Assembly (NCBI RefSeq): GCF_047495495.1
Contig: NZ_CP179930.1
Coordinates: 2,356,001 to 2,420,000, forward strand
Direction: 5' to 3'
DNA from: Zymobacter sp047495495
Lineage (GTDB): Bacteria > Pseudomonadota > Gammaproteobacteria > Pseudomonadales > Halomonadaceae
DNA length: 64,000 bases
The translations under genes were made by a program, and so were the position numbers. The stretch's first letter is position 1. Each line of letters starts with the position of its first letter. Positions 45,126 to 54,873 of the stretch are shown piece by piece. The notes beneath the pieces are model-generated. The model saw nothing but the letters and a program-made list of their open reading frames with translations, was not told where the DNA came from and did no database searches.

Positions 45126-46435
45126 CTAGATCGCGTTCCTTGTTGATGTTCAGACGTGGCCGCGGCGGGTTCTTCCAGCAGCAGGTGTTCAAAAGCGGTC
45201 AATATATCATCCCGCTGCTCGCGCGAGGCATCCCGCAGCCGCGTAGTCGGGCCGTGCAGCAGGCGATTGGTAAGCTGATGGGACAGTCGTTGGATCACTT
45301 CTTCTGGAGAATGGCCGCGTGCCAGTTGCGCTAGCGCCTGCGCTTCCGCCGCTTGACGCACCTGTTCGGCCTGCTCGCGATGCTTTCGGATCATGGGCCC
45401 GATCGAGCGCAGGCGGCATGCCACGCGCCACTGCTGCAGACTCTGCTCGATCACCAGCTCAGCGGCGTTGGCCGCCTGCTCACGGCTGCGACGATTGTCG
45501 TCGATGATATCGTTGAAATCGTCCAGCGAATACAGGAAGACGTCCTCAAGCTTCGCAACGGAAGGCTCGATGTCACAGGGAACGGCGATATCCGCCATGA
45601 ACAGCGGGGCATAGCGGCGCGCTTTCATGCTGGCGCGCACCATATCGTAGGTCAGCACCGGCGTCGGGCTGGCCGTCGAGGAAATCACGATGTCCGCCTG
45701 CCTAAGCGCCACGGGCAGTGCATTGAGCGACACCGCCTCACCGCCTACCTCACGAGCCAAGGCTTCGGCCCGCGACACGGTACGGTTGGCGATGATCAAT
45801 CGAGGGACTCCCGCTTCCTTGAGATGACGAGCAACCAACGCAATGGTCTCGCCAGCGCCCACCAGCAGTGCGGTGGCCCGTTCGAAATGATCGAAGATGC
45901 GCCCCGCCAGCTGTACGGCGGTATAAGCCACCGACACGGTGTGCTCACCGATGCCGGTGCGGCTGCGCACCTGCTTCACCGCTGAGAACGCATGCTGGAA
46001 CATGCTGTCCAAACGAGGTCCGAGGGTGCCGCTGTCTTGTGCGCACTGATAGCCCTGCTTGAACTGACCGAAGATTTGCGGCTCGCCCAGCACCAGCGAA
46101 TCCAATCCGCTCGCCACACGAATGGCATGCGCCACGGCACTTTCATCGGCATGAGCATAAAGGTGGTCATCCAGCGCGCCGGCGGGCAGATCGTGATAAC
46201 GCTCCAGCCAGTGCTGCAGCGGCTCGACGCCGCCACGCACGGTGGCCAGCTGAGGGCCGCCACTGACGTACAGTTCAGTGCGGTTGCAGGTCGAGACGAT
46301 CACCGCTTCAGCAACGCCGTCGAGCGCCACCAGCGCCTGCAAGGCAGACGCTTTCTGCGCATCGGAGAACGACACGCGTCCCCGCAACTCTTGCGAGGCG
46401 GTACGGTGATTCATGCCCAGTATCAGCAGTGTCAT
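45122..46435 (-). CDS. hemA: Glutamyl-tRNA reductase
   Basis: HemA reduces Glu-tRNA to glutamate-1-semialdehyde, the first step of the C5 tetrapyrrole pathway. The 437-residue sequence begins MTLLILGMNHRTAS, has the catalytic Cys50 in STCNRTEL and the NADPH-binding VGAGETIALVA. ATG 46435 is chosen by homology although its ribosome binding site is weak; the frame is open to 46582. It heads hemA-prfA-prmC. Confidence 0.96.
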   Translation of the reverse strand: MTLLILGMNHRTASQELRGRVSFSDAQKASALQALVALDGVAEAVIVSTCNRTELYVSGGPQLATVRGGVEPLQHWLERYHDLPAGALDDHLYAHADESAVAHAIRVASGLDSLVLGEPQIFGQFKQGYQCAQDSGTLGPRLDSMFQHAFSAVKQVRSRTGIGEHTVSVAYTAVQLAGRIFDHFERATALLVGAGETIALVARHLKEAGVPRLIIANRTVSRAEALAREVGGEAVSLNALPVALRQADIVISSTASPTPVLTYDMVRASMKARRYAPLFMADIAVPCDIEPSVAKLEDVFLYSLDDFNDIIDDNRRSREQAANAAELVIEQSLQQWRVACRLRSIGPMIRKHREQAEQVRQAAEAQALAQLARGHSPEEVIQRLSHQLTNRLLHGPTTRLRDASREQRDDILTAFEHLLLEEPAAATSEHQQGTRSR

Positions 46436-46969
46436 GGCATCGGTCGTGATCATCAGGACGCTGCACGAGGGCAACATCGTCGGAAAAGGAGTGGCGTATT
46501 CAATCTGTACCGTGTGGCAATGACAAGCATGTGAAGGCAGCGCCTCTGCACAGGTCGTCACGGCACCGTGTCGTGGCGGCATCGACTGGCGTCGATCAGC
46601 GCCTCAGGTAGTGGCTTCGCGGTGAACGAACCTTACCGGAAGTCTGGATGAATTGTATGCTATCCCTCGGCAGGATGGGGGCTTTATCCGATGAAACGCG
46701 GCTATCGACTCGATTGGAGAAACTGAAGGCGACAGAAAGGTTTGAACATCGCACGCTTCATCGAGCAGGTCTTCTACTCTAGCACACCCCTCTGCCATCG
46801 GCAGATCGGCTTGGCCTCATATGGGTCCAATGCTTTATCATGACAAAAGATCGCATGGCGACATGATGACACAGCGGACACCGCCGCGGGTACTTTCGAG
46901 AACACGCCGCCGTTCGCTGTCAGAACACCGCCCCTTCGCGGGCTAGCGCATACACGCCACGAGGTCCGC
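46436..46969. promoter_or_regulatory. Divergent intergenic region hemA / TPR lipoprotein
   Basis: The 534 nt between divergent genes hold no convincing gene. The first 147 nt are an in-frame upstream extension of hemA with no coding likeness to the family. The promoters of hemA and of the plus-strand TPR gene must lie here; no boxes were assigned with confidence. Confidence 0.5.
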
Positions 46970-48772
46970 ATGCTCAGAGTGCTTATTCTTGCAGCCTTGA
47001 TCTGGCCGCTGACCGCGTGTCGCGACCGGACTCCGACAGCCGCCGAACCGTCAGCGCCCGCAGCGCTGCCCGTTTCACCCGCCATGCCCGGGAACCCGGT
47101 CAGTGCGGGCCTCGACAAGTCGAGCCTGACCCAACTGCTTCAGGCACACCTCGAAGAGCGCTATCAACACCCTGCCGATGCCAGCCAGCTCTATTTAAGT
47201 CAGGCGCGTCAGCATGGTGATCGCTCTCTGGCACAGGACGCTTGGCGCACCGCACAGCGCGCCGGAAGCTCCACTCTGGCGCTGGAAGCGGTCACGCTAT
47301 GGCGCTCTCTGTTCGATCAAGCGTCTGCCAACGCCTCCTTTGCCCTCTCTCAGGACGATGTGGCGATGATGCACGCGCTATGCGAGCAGGCGCTGCAGGC
47401 ACAGCACTGGGCAGAGGCGATGTTCTGGCAGCTCTCTCTCGACCGATATGGCCATCACGATGCCATCGACAGCATGCTGGAAACGTGGATGGCGACCGAA
47501 CAGCCCATGCCGCGCGACGCGCTTCGCGCTCAGGTCGATACCTATCTGAAGCAGTATCCGAGCCATGATGAAGCTCATATCGTCTGCGCCGCTCTGCTGG
47601 CAGGCGACGAACGCTACTCGGAAGCGTTCCAGCGCTTGAATGATGTCCTGGTTCGCCACCCTGACAATCTGGATGCCCTGTTTGCCAAAGCATTGGTCGA
47701 ACAGCGCCTTGGGCGTCTTGAAGCCGCCTTAAAGACCGTGCATACGGCCATAACGCATGGCGGCCAACAGGAGTTCCGCTTTGCTCTGTTGCGCATCGAC
47801 ATCGAACTTGATCTGCCCGGCGCCACGCTGGCCGACCGCCACATTAATCAATTCGTGCAGCAGCTTCCGGCCTCGGCCCGTGCCATCAACGAACTGACAC
47901 AGTTCCTGCTTGATCACCATCATGCCGATGCCGCACAACGTCTGATGGAGCGCTATCCATTGACGGAGCAGGAAGCACAAGATGCCGGTCTGCTGGCCCA
48001 CCGGCAAGCCTTGCGAGGCGTCACGGCCGACCAGCTTGATGATGTCGACGCCGCCCTGCGCGCATTCCAGCAGGTCACACCGGCCTCGCCGCTGTTCGCC
48101 CACGCCCAACTACGGCTGCTGACCCTGACGCAGGAAAGCCAAGGTAATGATGCTGCAGCACAGCTCATGCGCCACCAGCGCGAGCGCTTCCCCGATCAGT
48201 TATTGCTGTTGGTACAGCTCGAATTTTCTGCCTTGCAGCAAGCCCAGCAGCCAGAGCAAGCCTGGGCACTGCTCGAACAGATCGTAGACGCCCACCCCGA
48301 GCACGATGGCCTACGTTATCTGCGCGCTATGCAGCGCATGACTCAGCAGCAGATACCGCAAGCGCTGAGCGATCTACAACTGCTGGTCGAACATCAACCC
48401 CATAACCCCATATTCCTCAACGCCTATGGCTACATGCTGGCCGACCAGAAACAGGACTATGCTCAGGCAGTGCCACTGCTGCGCCGCGCGATCACGCTGG
48501 CACCGGACAATGCGGAAATACAAGACAGTTTAGGTTGGGCACTCTACGGACAGGGTCAGTATGACGAAGCCCGCCAATGGCTAGCACGCGCTTACAATGC
48601 GCTGCCATCACCGGAAGTGGCACGTCACTATCTACAGGCATTGATGGCGACACACGATGAAGCCGAAGCCCAGCGCATCCTGAATCAGCTCTATCGGTCA
48701 TCCTCACTGGATCAGGCCGCGCGCAGTGCGTTGTTGCAGCAGTTTCCCACGCTACACGCACCGTCGCCCTGA
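46970..48772 (+). CDS. TPR-repeat lipoprotein
   Basis: The 600-residue product has a lipoprotein signal ending in LTAC, with lipidated Cys at residue 17, then a Pro/Ala-rich linker and a long array of helical TPR-like repeats (for example EAFQRLNDVLVRHPDNLDALFAKALVEQRLG near 210-240 and AVPLLRRAITLAPDNAEIQDSLGWALYGQG near 500-530). The gene for a similar TPR protein lies between hemA and lolB in Pseudomonas, so the synteny is conserved. Residue 18 after Cys is Arg, which favours outer-membrane sorting by Lol. Function is unproven; a scaffold role is likely. Confidence 0.9.
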   Translation: MLRVLILAALIWPLTACRDRTPTAAEPSAPAALPVSPAMPGNPVSAGLDKSSLTQLLQAHLEERYQHPADASQLYLSQARQHGDRSLAQDAWRTAQRAGSSTLALEAVTLWRSLFDQASANASFALSQDDVAMMHALCEQALQAQHWAEAMFWQLSLDRYGHHDAIDSMLETWMATEQPMPRDALRAQVDTYLKQYPSHDEAHIVCAALLAGDERYSEAFQRLNDVLVRHPDNLDALFAKALVEQRLGRLEAALKTVHTAITHGGQQEFRFALLRIDIELDLPGATLADRHINQFVQQLPASARAINELTQFLLDHHHADAAQRLMERYPLTEQEAQDAGLLAHRQALRGVTADQLDDVDAALRAFQQVTPASPLFAHAQLRLLTLTQESQGNDAAAQLMRHQRERFPDQLLLLVQLEFSALQQAQQPEQAWALLEQIVDAHPEHDGLRYLRAMQRMTQQQIPQALSDLQLLVEHQPHNPIFLNAYGYMLADQKQDYAQAVPLLRRAITLAPDNAEIQDSLGWALYGQGQYDEARQWLARAYNALPSPEVARHYLQALMATHDEAEAQRILNQLYRSSSLDQAARSALLQQFPTLHAPSP

Positions 48773-48946
48773 CCGCGAACGGCGACAAGCGCAGCTCATG
48801 CAACATTACGGCGGTTCGATCGTCAGATAATGAAATAGAAAAGAGAAGATAGGGTCAGCGCCACGGTAAGTAATGAGAGTGAAGCATGCTCCCTGCGCTG
48901 GCCCAGCAAAAATATATAACCCTATTCCCGAGGAGCACTTTCTCTT

Positions 48947-49576
48947 ATGTTGAACCTGCTGTTTAAAAGCCGCCTGACAGGCCTATTCATCGGGCTACTG
49001 CTGCTTTCGGGCTGTGCCCTTTCACCGTCGACGCCCCCACAGGAACGCCCCTGCGGCCGCTGGGAAAGCCAGATACCTAAGACAAAAGCGCTGCAGCGCT
49101 GGACGGTAGCGGGCAAGGTCAACCTGCGCACACCGCAGCAGAACGACACCGCCAGCTTCGACTGGCAACAGCAAAACCCCGATCACTACCGCATGATGAT
49201 CAGCGGTCCTTTTGGCATTGGCCGCAACACTCTTGAACAACAGAATGATCAGGCCGTGCTGTCCAACGGCAACGGCACCTTCCACGCCTCATCTCCTGAA
49301 GGACTGATGCAACAGCAGCTGGGCTGGTCGCTGCCGATTTCAGCACTGTACTACTGGGCGCGTGCACTGCCCGCCCCGAACCAGCCCTACCACATGACAC
49401 CCGATGAGTGTGGCTACCCCGCCACGCTCGACCAGCAAGGCTGGCATATCGAATACAGCCAGTGGACCTTCAGCGATGGCTACTGGCTGCCAGGCCGCCT
49501 GAAAATGCATTACGGGCAGCTAAACGCTACGCTGCTGCAGAAAGAGTGGCACCCGGGCCGTTACGACACCGAATGA
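48947..49576 (+). CDS. lolB: Outer-membrane lipoprotein receptor LolB
   Basis: LolB takes lipoproteins from LolA and inserts them into the outer membrane. The 209-residue product has a lipobox LSGC with Cys23, and the LolB core WTVAGKVNLRTPQQNDTASF, GPFGIG and PISALYYWARALPAP. GAGGAGC precedes ATG 48947 by about 10 nt. The upstream TPR gene and downstream ispE are its usual neighbours. Confidence 0.95.
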   Translation: MLNLLFKSRLTGLFIGLLLLSGCALSPSTPPQERPCGRWESQIPKTKALQRWTVAGKVNLRTPQQNDTASFDWQQQNPDHYRMMISGPFGIGRNTLEQQNDQAVLSNGNGTFHASSPEGLMQQQLGWSLPISALYYWARALPAPNQPYHMTPDECGYPATLDQQGWHIEYSQWTFSDGYWLPGRLKMHYGQLNATLLQKEWHPGRYDTE

Positions 49577-49988
49577 GACCCACAAACACGGCATGACACT
49601 GCGCCGCACCCGCGTTGCACGGTCAGACACGACGCAAAGACGCCAATGATGGCTGCTATCCATCACGCACCTACGGCGCTCAGAAGAGCGTCGTAGTTTT
49701 TCACTCGGCAGGTCTGCTGGAGTGAGGATAATCAACACGCAATGCAGGAAACATCAAAACGCATCACAAGGCTTTTTGTTAACCGCCTTTCGTCAAATAG
49801 TGTCACCACGTCGAAGATTAAAGCCTTGTAGCACTCTTACACCTCTTCCCCTATTTCTTACCCTTGGTTCATCTTTATACTTCTGCTGTGGCGCACGCCG
49901 TCAGCTTCTACTGAAGCCCACCCTATTGTTATTAAATAGAGTACAGCCACACGCCTTTTGACTAGCCACCAGCGCAACGGAACCTGCC
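49577..49988. other. 412-nt intergenic region lolB-ispE
   Basis: The region starts with the lolB tail, holds the lolB terminator at 49671-49701, and then a relatively A/T-rich stretch (about 49730-49960) that probably contains the ispE promoter. No coding frame is convincing. Confidence 0.5.
49671..49701 (+). terminator. Intrinsic terminator after lolB
   Basis: CTACGGCGCTC (49671-49681), loop AGAA, GAGCGTCGTAG (49686-49696) with one G-T pair, followed by TTTTT. Confidence 0.9.
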
Positions 49989-50879
49989 ATGTCGATGTCT
50001 CTCACGCTGCCCGCGCCCGCCAAGATCAACCGCATGCTGCACATCACGGGTAAGCGCCCTGATGGCTATCACAACCTGCAGACCCTGTTTCAGTTTCTGA
50101 AGTACGGCGATGAACTGACGTTCTCCTACCGCGGTGATAACCAGCTGACGCTATCGCCGGCCGTAGAAGGTGTGGAACAGGAACAGAATCTGATCATCCG
50201 CGCCGCCCGGCTATTACAGCAAGCCGACACGTCAGCTCCCCATGCCCGCCCAGCGGAACGTCGTGGTGCAGATATTCACCTGATCAAGCGCATCCCCATG
50301 GGCGGCGGTCTCGGCGGGGGCAGCTCGGATGCCGCTACTACGCTGCTGGGTCTTAATCGTCTCTGGCAACTGGAACTGTCACTCGAACAGCTGGCGGCGC
50401 TGGGCGTCACACTCGGCGCTGACGTACCCGTATTCGTGCACGGCTTTGCAGCATGGGGTGAAGGCATCGGCGAAAAACTGACGCCAGCGCCGCTAGACAC
50501 ACCATTATTCTGCGTCGTTCACCCCGGTGTTTCCGTCGTGACCGCGGATGTATTCCGCTCTCCCGAATTGACACGCTATAGCCCGGTGATTAGTATGGAG
50601 CACGCACTGCGGAGGGGACGCAACGATTGCGAACCGATCGTCCGGCAACACTCCCCTGCCATCGCTGCTGCACTGGACTGGCTGAGCCAATTCGGAGACG
50701 CGCGACTGACAGGAACAGGATCTTGTATCATCCTGGGGTTGACAGACGAACAAGAAGGTCGTAATATCCTGCTCCGAGTCAGCAAGGAACACACTGATTG
50801 GCAAGTGTTTCTCACTGAGTCGAGCAACATCTCTCCTCTTCATGCCACGCTCAACGAGCAACCAGGCATGACAGGTTGA
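49989..50879 (+). CDS. ispE: 4-diphosphocytidyl-2-C-methyl-D-erythritol kinase
   Basis: IspE phosphorylates CDP-methylerythritol in the MEP isoprenoid pathway. The 296-residue GHMP kinase has the phosphate loop PMGGGLGGGSSDA at 103-115, LPAPAKINRMLHITGKRPDGYH at the N-terminus and the late GTGSCIILGL loop. It ends 8 nt before the tRNA-Gln gene, as in many relatives. Confidence 0.96.
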   Translation: MSMSLTLPAPAKINRMLHITGKRPDGYHNLQTLFQFLKYGDELTFSYRGDNQLTLSPAVEGVEQEQNLIIRAARLLQQADTSAPHARPAERRGADIHLIKRIPMGGGLGGGSSDAATTLLGLNRLWQLELSLEQLAALGVTLGADVPVFVHGFAAWGEGIGEKLTPAPLDTPLFCVVHPGVSVVTADVFRSPELTRYSPVISMEHALRRGRNDCEPIVRQHSPAIAAALDWLSQFGDARLTGTGSCIILGLTDEQEGRNILLRVSKEHTDWQVFLTESSNISPLHATLNEQPGMTG

Positions 50880-50887
50880 TCGGTTGC

Positions 50888-50962
50888 TGGGGTATCGCCA
50901 AGTGGTAAGGCACCGGTTTCTGGTACCGGCATTCCCAGGTTCGAATCCTGGTACCCCAGCCA
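50888..50962 (+). tRNA. tRNA-Gln (anticodon CUG)
   Basis: A 75-nt tRNA with CCA encoded. Acceptor arms TGGGGTA and TACCCCA pair fully, the T-arm reads CCAGGTTCGAATCCTGG, and the anticodon stem CCGGT/ACCGG encloses the loop TTCTGGT, so the anticodon is CTG and the amino acid glutamine. Base 37 is G where E. coli tRNA-Gln has A. It lies between ispE and prs, a placement seen in other gammaproteobacteria. Confidence 0.97.
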
Positions 50963-51094
50963 TTTCTCGCTCAACTGAATTCATTTAAATAAATTCAGAA
51001 CCGATCTCTAAGGGCACTCTTGTACCCTTTTCGAGCAACCTGGCATCCAAGCACTTTTCAAGATTCCCTAAGCATCCAAAAGGTGGCTTGCGCT

Positions 51095-52036
51095 GTGTCC
51101 AAATTGATGGTCTTCGCCGGTAACGCTCACCCAGAACTGGCACGCAAGGTCGCCGAGTGCCTCGATAATCGTCTTGGTCACGCGACCGTTGGTCAGTTCA
51201 GCGATGGCGAAATCGCCGTCGAGATCAATGAGAACGTGCGCGGCAAGGATGTCTTCATCCTCCAGTCCACTTGTGTTCCTACCAATGACAACCTGATGGA
51301 ATTGATCCTGATGGTTGATGCCTTGCGTCGTGCTTCCGCGACTCGTATCACTGCCGTCATGCCGTACTTCGGTTATGCACGCCAGGATCGTCGCGTACGT
51401 TCTGCACGCGTGCCGATTTCGGCCAAGGTCGTGGCAGACATGATGGTCAAGGCCGGTGTAGACCGTGTCATGACCATGGACTTGCACGCAGATCAGATCC
51501 AGGGCTTCTTCGACGTACCGGTCGACAATGTCTACGGCTCTCCCATCCTGCTGGATGACATCGAGCGCCAGAACTACGATGACGTCGTCATCGTCTCCCC
51601 TGATATCGGGGGTGTCGTTCGTGCGCGCGCTGTCGCTAAGCAGCTGAATGTGGAACTGGCCATCATCGACAAGCGCCGCCCACGTGCCAACCAGGCACAG
51701 GTGATGCACATCATCGGTGATATTCAGGATCGCACCTGCATTCTGGTCGACGACATGGTCGACACTGCGGGTACACTGTGCAAAGCAGCCGAAGCACTTA
51801 AAGTGCGCGGTGCTAAACGTGTGCTGGCCTATGCAACGCATCCGATCCTGTCCGGTCCGGCTATCGACAATATCTCAAGCTCTCAGCTTGATGAACTGGT
51901 CGTTACCGACACTATTCCGCTTTCCGAAGCAGCGCGTCGCAGTGGCAAAATCCGCCAGCTGACTGTCGCAGGTCTGATCGGTGAAGCCATTCGTCGCGTC
52001 AGCAACGAAGAATCTGTCAGCGCCATGTTTCACTGA
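51095..52036 (+). CDS. prs: Ribose-phosphate pyrophosphokinase
   Basis: Prs makes PRPP for nucleotide, His and Trp synthesis. The likely start is GTG 51095 (SKLMVFAGNAHPE), 8-10 nt after AAAGGTGG; it gives 313 residues, the usual length. ATP-site region YFGYARQDRR is at 91-100 and the PRPP loop VDDMVDTAGTL at 218-228. The open frame to 51020 has no family likeness. Confidence 0.97.
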   Translation: MSKLMVFAGNAHPELARKVAECLDNRLGHATVGQFSDGEIAVEINENVRGKDVFILQSTCVPTNDNLMELILMVDALRRASATRITAVMPYFGYARQDRRVRSARVPISAKVVADMMVKAGVDRVMTMDLHADQIQGFFDVPVDNVYGSPILLDDIERQNYDDVVIVSPDIGGVVRARAVAKQLNVELAIIDKRRPRANQAQVMHIIGDIQDRTCILVDDMVDTAGTLCKAAEALKVRGAKRVLAYATHPILSGPAIDNISSSQLDELVVTDTIPLSEAARRSGKIRQLTVAGLIGEAIRRVSNEESVSAMFH

Positions 52037-52073
52037 GGCCAACAGCCTCGGCACGACAAGCGTTGACTGCAAA

Positions 52074-52104
52074 GGGGGTACAGCTTCGGCTGTATCCCCC
52101 TTTT
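52074..52104 (+). terminator. Terminator after prs
   Basis: GGGGGTACAGC (52074-52084), loop TTCG, GCTGTATCCCCC (52089-52100), followed by TTTT. The UUCG-type tetraloop on a C-G pair is very stable. Confidence 0.9.
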
Positions 52105-52211
52105 CACGAATGACAGGACCTGGTCGCGGGCCTGTCAATTTCGTTAATAAGGCGTCTATTGCGCCTATCAACTATGCGTATTCCTCCAGGAATACCGATG
52201 AGGTCTATTCC

Positions 52212-52856
52212 ATGAAACACGATTACACTCTTACTGCTGTCGTCCGTACGGAGCTGGGGAAAGGTGCGAGCCGCCGCCTGCGTCGTGCGAACGAACGTGT
52301 TGCAGGTATCATCTATGGTGGTGAAACTGCACCGATGCCGATCGCTATCGACAAACCGGCGCTGTACAAAGCCATCGAAGATGAATCTTTCTACTCTTCC
52401 ATCATCACGATCAACGTTGATGGCAAAGCAGAGAAAGTTGTTGTTCGTGACCTGCAGCGTCACCCGTTCAAAGCGGTTCTTCTGCACGCTGACTTCATGC
52501 GTGTCAACGCTAACGAAGAAATCACGCTGACAGTACAGCTGCACGTTATCAACGAAGAAAACTGCAAAGGCGTTAAAGTCGACGGCGGTGAACTGCACAT
52601 CCAGAACACTGATATCGCTATCAGCTGCCTGCCGCAGAACATTCCGGACCACCTGGAAGTCGACGTTGCAGACCTGGGCGTGGGTGAAACCATCCACCTG
52701 TCTGGCCTGAAACTGCCGGCAGGCGTTACTGCTGTCGAACTGTCTCACGGTGACGACCACGACCAGCCGCTGGTTAGCGTTCATCGCGTAGCAGATCACA
52801 GCGAAGCAGAAGGCGAAGAAGGCGATGCACCGGCAGCAGACAGCGCCGCTGAATAA
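52212..52856 (+). CDS. rplY: 50S ribosomal protein L25/general stress protein Ctc
   Basis: The 214-residue protein is the long, two-domain L25 (Ctc type): an N-terminal 5S-rRNA-binding domain (TAVVRTELGKGASRRLRRAN) and a C-terminal beta domain (HLEVDVADLGVGETIHLSGL), with an acidic tail. ATG 52212 has GAGG 8 nt upstream; the open frame to 51981 runs through the prs terminator and is discarded. The codons are strongly biased, as expected for a highly expressed ribosomal gene. Confidence 0.96.
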   Translation: MKHDYTLTAVVRTELGKGASRRLRRANERVAGIIYGGETAPMPIAIDKPALYKAIEDESFYSSIITINVDGKAEKVVVRDLQRHPFKAVLLHADFMRVNANEEITLTVQLHVINEENCKGVKVDGGELHIQNTDIAISCLPQNIPDHLEVDVADLGVGETIHLSGLKLPAGVTAVELSHGDDHDQPLVSVHRVADHSEAEGEEGDAPAADSAAE

Positions 52857-52941
52857 GCCCTAATCGCTCCCTTCGACCATCCATGTATCCTTTCCGAGAG
52901 CCGTGGTGTGTCCACGGCTCCGGCGGCAAGAGGCAGTTCTT

Positions 52942-53526
52942 ATGAGCACAGTATCGGCTATTATCGGGCTACGTAATCCAGGAGCTCAATATGCTGATAC
53001 GCGCCACAATGCCGGGGCATGGATGGTCGAACTGCTGGCACGGCAGGCCGGGGCATCACTGCGCAGCGAGCGCAAATTTCTCGGTGACTACGCTAAAGTC
53101 GAGCTGGACGGTCACACTGTCCACCTGCTGCTTCCCAGCACGTTCATGAATTGCAGCGGCCAATCGGTCTCACTGCTCACCAAATTCTTCAAGCTGTCCC
53201 CCGAGCAACTGCTCGTGGCCCACGACGAGCTTGATATTCCTCCCGGACAGGCGCGCTTCAAGCAGGGGGGTGGCCACGGTGGCCACAATGGCCTGCGCGA
53301 CATCATCAGCGCTCTAGGCAATAACCGCTCCTTCCATCGTCTTCGTATTGGTATCGGTCATCCTGGTGATGCTAGCCGCGTCGTCAACTATGTGCTTGGC
53401 TCGCCCGGCAAGAGCGATCGGATTGCCATCGACTCAGCGATCGAAGCTGCCGTCGATGCTCTGCCTCTGGCACTGTCAGGGGACTGGGCAAAGGCCATGA
53501 ATCGCCTGCACGCCGTCCGCTTCTAG
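52942..53526 (+). CDS. pth: Peptidyl-tRNA hydrolase
   Basis: Pth recycles tRNA from peptidyl-tRNA that drops off ribosomes. The 194-residue product has Asn12 (GLRNPG), catalytic His22 in TRHNAG and GGGHGGHNGLRDI. ATG 52942 follows AGAGGC; the longer frame to 52903 is not used. It lies between rplY and ychF, as in E. coli. Confidence 0.96.
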   Translation: MSTVSAIIGLRNPGAQYADTRHNAGAWMVELLARQAGASLRSERKFLGDYAKVELDGHTVHLLLPSTFMNCSGQSVSLLTKFFKLSPEQLLVAHDELDIPPGQARFKQGGGHGGHNGLRDIISALGNNRSFHRLRIGIGHPGDASRVVNYVLGSPGKSDRIAIDSAIEAAVDALPLALSGDWAKAMNRLHAVRF

Positions 53527-53564
53527 GTTCTTTCCTTCGGGCCTCTATTTATCAGGATCATGCC

Positions 53565-54659
53565 ATGGGTTTCAATTGCGGTATTGTCGGCCTCCCGAAC
53601 GTGGGTAAATCCACGCTGTTCAACGCGCTGACCAAGTCCGGCATCGAGGCGGCAAACTTCCCGTTCTGCACCATCGAACCGAACACCGGTATCGTACCGA
53701 TGCCTGACCCGCGCCTCGACGCGCTGGCCGAAATCGTTAAACCTGAGCGTACGCTGCCCACCACGATGGAATTCGTGGATATCGCGGGACTGGTCGCAGG
53801 GGCATCGAAGGGTGAAGGTCTCGGTAACCAGTTCCTGGCCAACATTCGCGAAACCGAAGCCATCGCACACGTCGTACGCTGCTTTGAAGACGATAACGTC
53901 ATTCATGTAGCCAACCACGTCGACCCGCGTGCCGATATTGAGACGATCAATATCGAACTGGCCCTGTCCGATCTGGGCACGGTCGAAAAAGCGCTGACCC
54001 GTCTGGTACGCGCGGCCAAAGGTGGCGACAAGGAAGCGATCGCGGTCAAAGCGCTGTTCGAACGCATCCAGCCGCATCTGGCAGAAGGCCAGCCGCTGCG
54101 CAGCTTCGGTCTGACCGATGATGAAAAAGCGCTGGTACGTGGCTATGGCTTCCTGACCCTCAAGCCGACGATGTACATCGCCAACGTCAGCGAGGACGGT
54201 TTCGAAAACAACCCGTACCTCGACATCGTGCGCGAAATCGCCGCTTCCGAAGAAGCCGAAGTGGTTGCCGTGTGCAACAAACTGGAAGCTGAAATCGCCG
54301 AGCTGGACGACGAGGAAGAGAAAGCCATGTTCCTCGAAGAGCTGGGCATGGAAGAAGCAGGCTTGGATCGCGTGATTCGCGCCGGCTATAAACTGCTCGG
54401 CCTGCAGACCTACTTCACAGCGGGCGTAAAAGAAGTACGCGCATGGACGGTGAAAGTGGGCGCAACAGCACCGCAGGCTGCCGCAGCGATTCATACCGAC
54501 TTCGAAAAAGGCTTTATTCGTGCTGAGGTCATCAGCTATGACGACTTCATCGAATTCAAGGGTGAAAGCGGCGCGAAAGAAGCAGGTAAATGGCGTCTGG
54601 AAGGCAAGTCTTACATCGTACAAGATGGCGATGTTATGCACTTCCGTTTTAATGTCTGA
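53565..54659 (+). CDS. ychF: Redox-regulated ATPase YchF (OLA1 family)
   Basis: YchF is an Obg-family P-loop protein that prefers ATP and binds ribosomes. The 364-residue protein has the P-loop GLPNVGKS at 9-16, DIAGLVAGASKGEGLGNQFL as G3, a coiled-coil insert, and a C-terminal TGS domain (about 280-364). It ends the rplY-pth-ychF run at a strong terminator. Confidence 0.97.
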   Translation: MGFNCGIVGLPNVGKSTLFNALTKSGIEAANFPFCTIEPNTGIVPMPDPRLDALAEIVKPERTLPTTMEFVDIAGLVAGASKGEGLGNQFLANIRETEAIAHVVRCFEDDNVIHVANHVDPRADIETINIELALSDLGTVEKALTRLVRAAKGGDKEAIAVKALFERIQPHLAEGQPLRSFGLTDDEKALVRGYGFLTLKPTMYIANVSEDGFENNPYLDIVREIAASEEAEVVAVCNKLEAEIAELDDEEEKAMFLEELGMEEAGLDRVIRAGYKLLGLQTYFTAGVKEVRAWTVKVGATAPQAAAAIHTDFEKGFIRAEVISYDDFIEFKGESGAKEAGKWRLEGKSYIVQDGDVMHFRFNV

Positions 54660-54692
54660 TCAGCTTTTTCGCTGCACTCAATAGACATCATG

Positions 54693-54725
54693 GAATCCAC
54701 GCCTCGGCGTGGATTCTTTCATTTT
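54693..54725 (+). terminator. Intrinsic terminator after ychF
   Basis: GAATCCACGC (54693-54702), loop CTCG, GCGTGGATTC (54707-54716), followed by TTTCATTTT. It marks the boundary between housekeeping genes and the accessory region to the right. Confidence 0.9.
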
Positions 54726-54873
54726 AAGACGCTCTCCCCTTTCAAATATCTTTTCCCTTCTTTTCAAGACCATTCAATCGAATATATAAAACGCCGTTAA
54801 AACGGGCTATGCACACAGATAGCACCGCATGTGACAAGAAACAGTTTCTATTCACTTATAACGGGATATCACT

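Noticed and set aside
46436..46582. 49-codon N-terminal extension of hemA
   Set aside because: Glutamyl-tRNA reductases begin at MTLLILGMNHRTAS; the extension is Cys/His-rich and unlike the family.
51981..52211. N-terminal extension of rplY
   Set aside because: It overlaps the end of prs and the prs terminator; L25 homology and the ribosome binding site begin at 52212.
53523..54641. 372-codon minus-strand frame opposite ychF
   Set aside because: ychF on the plus strand is unmistakable; the opposing frame is a codon-bias shadow.
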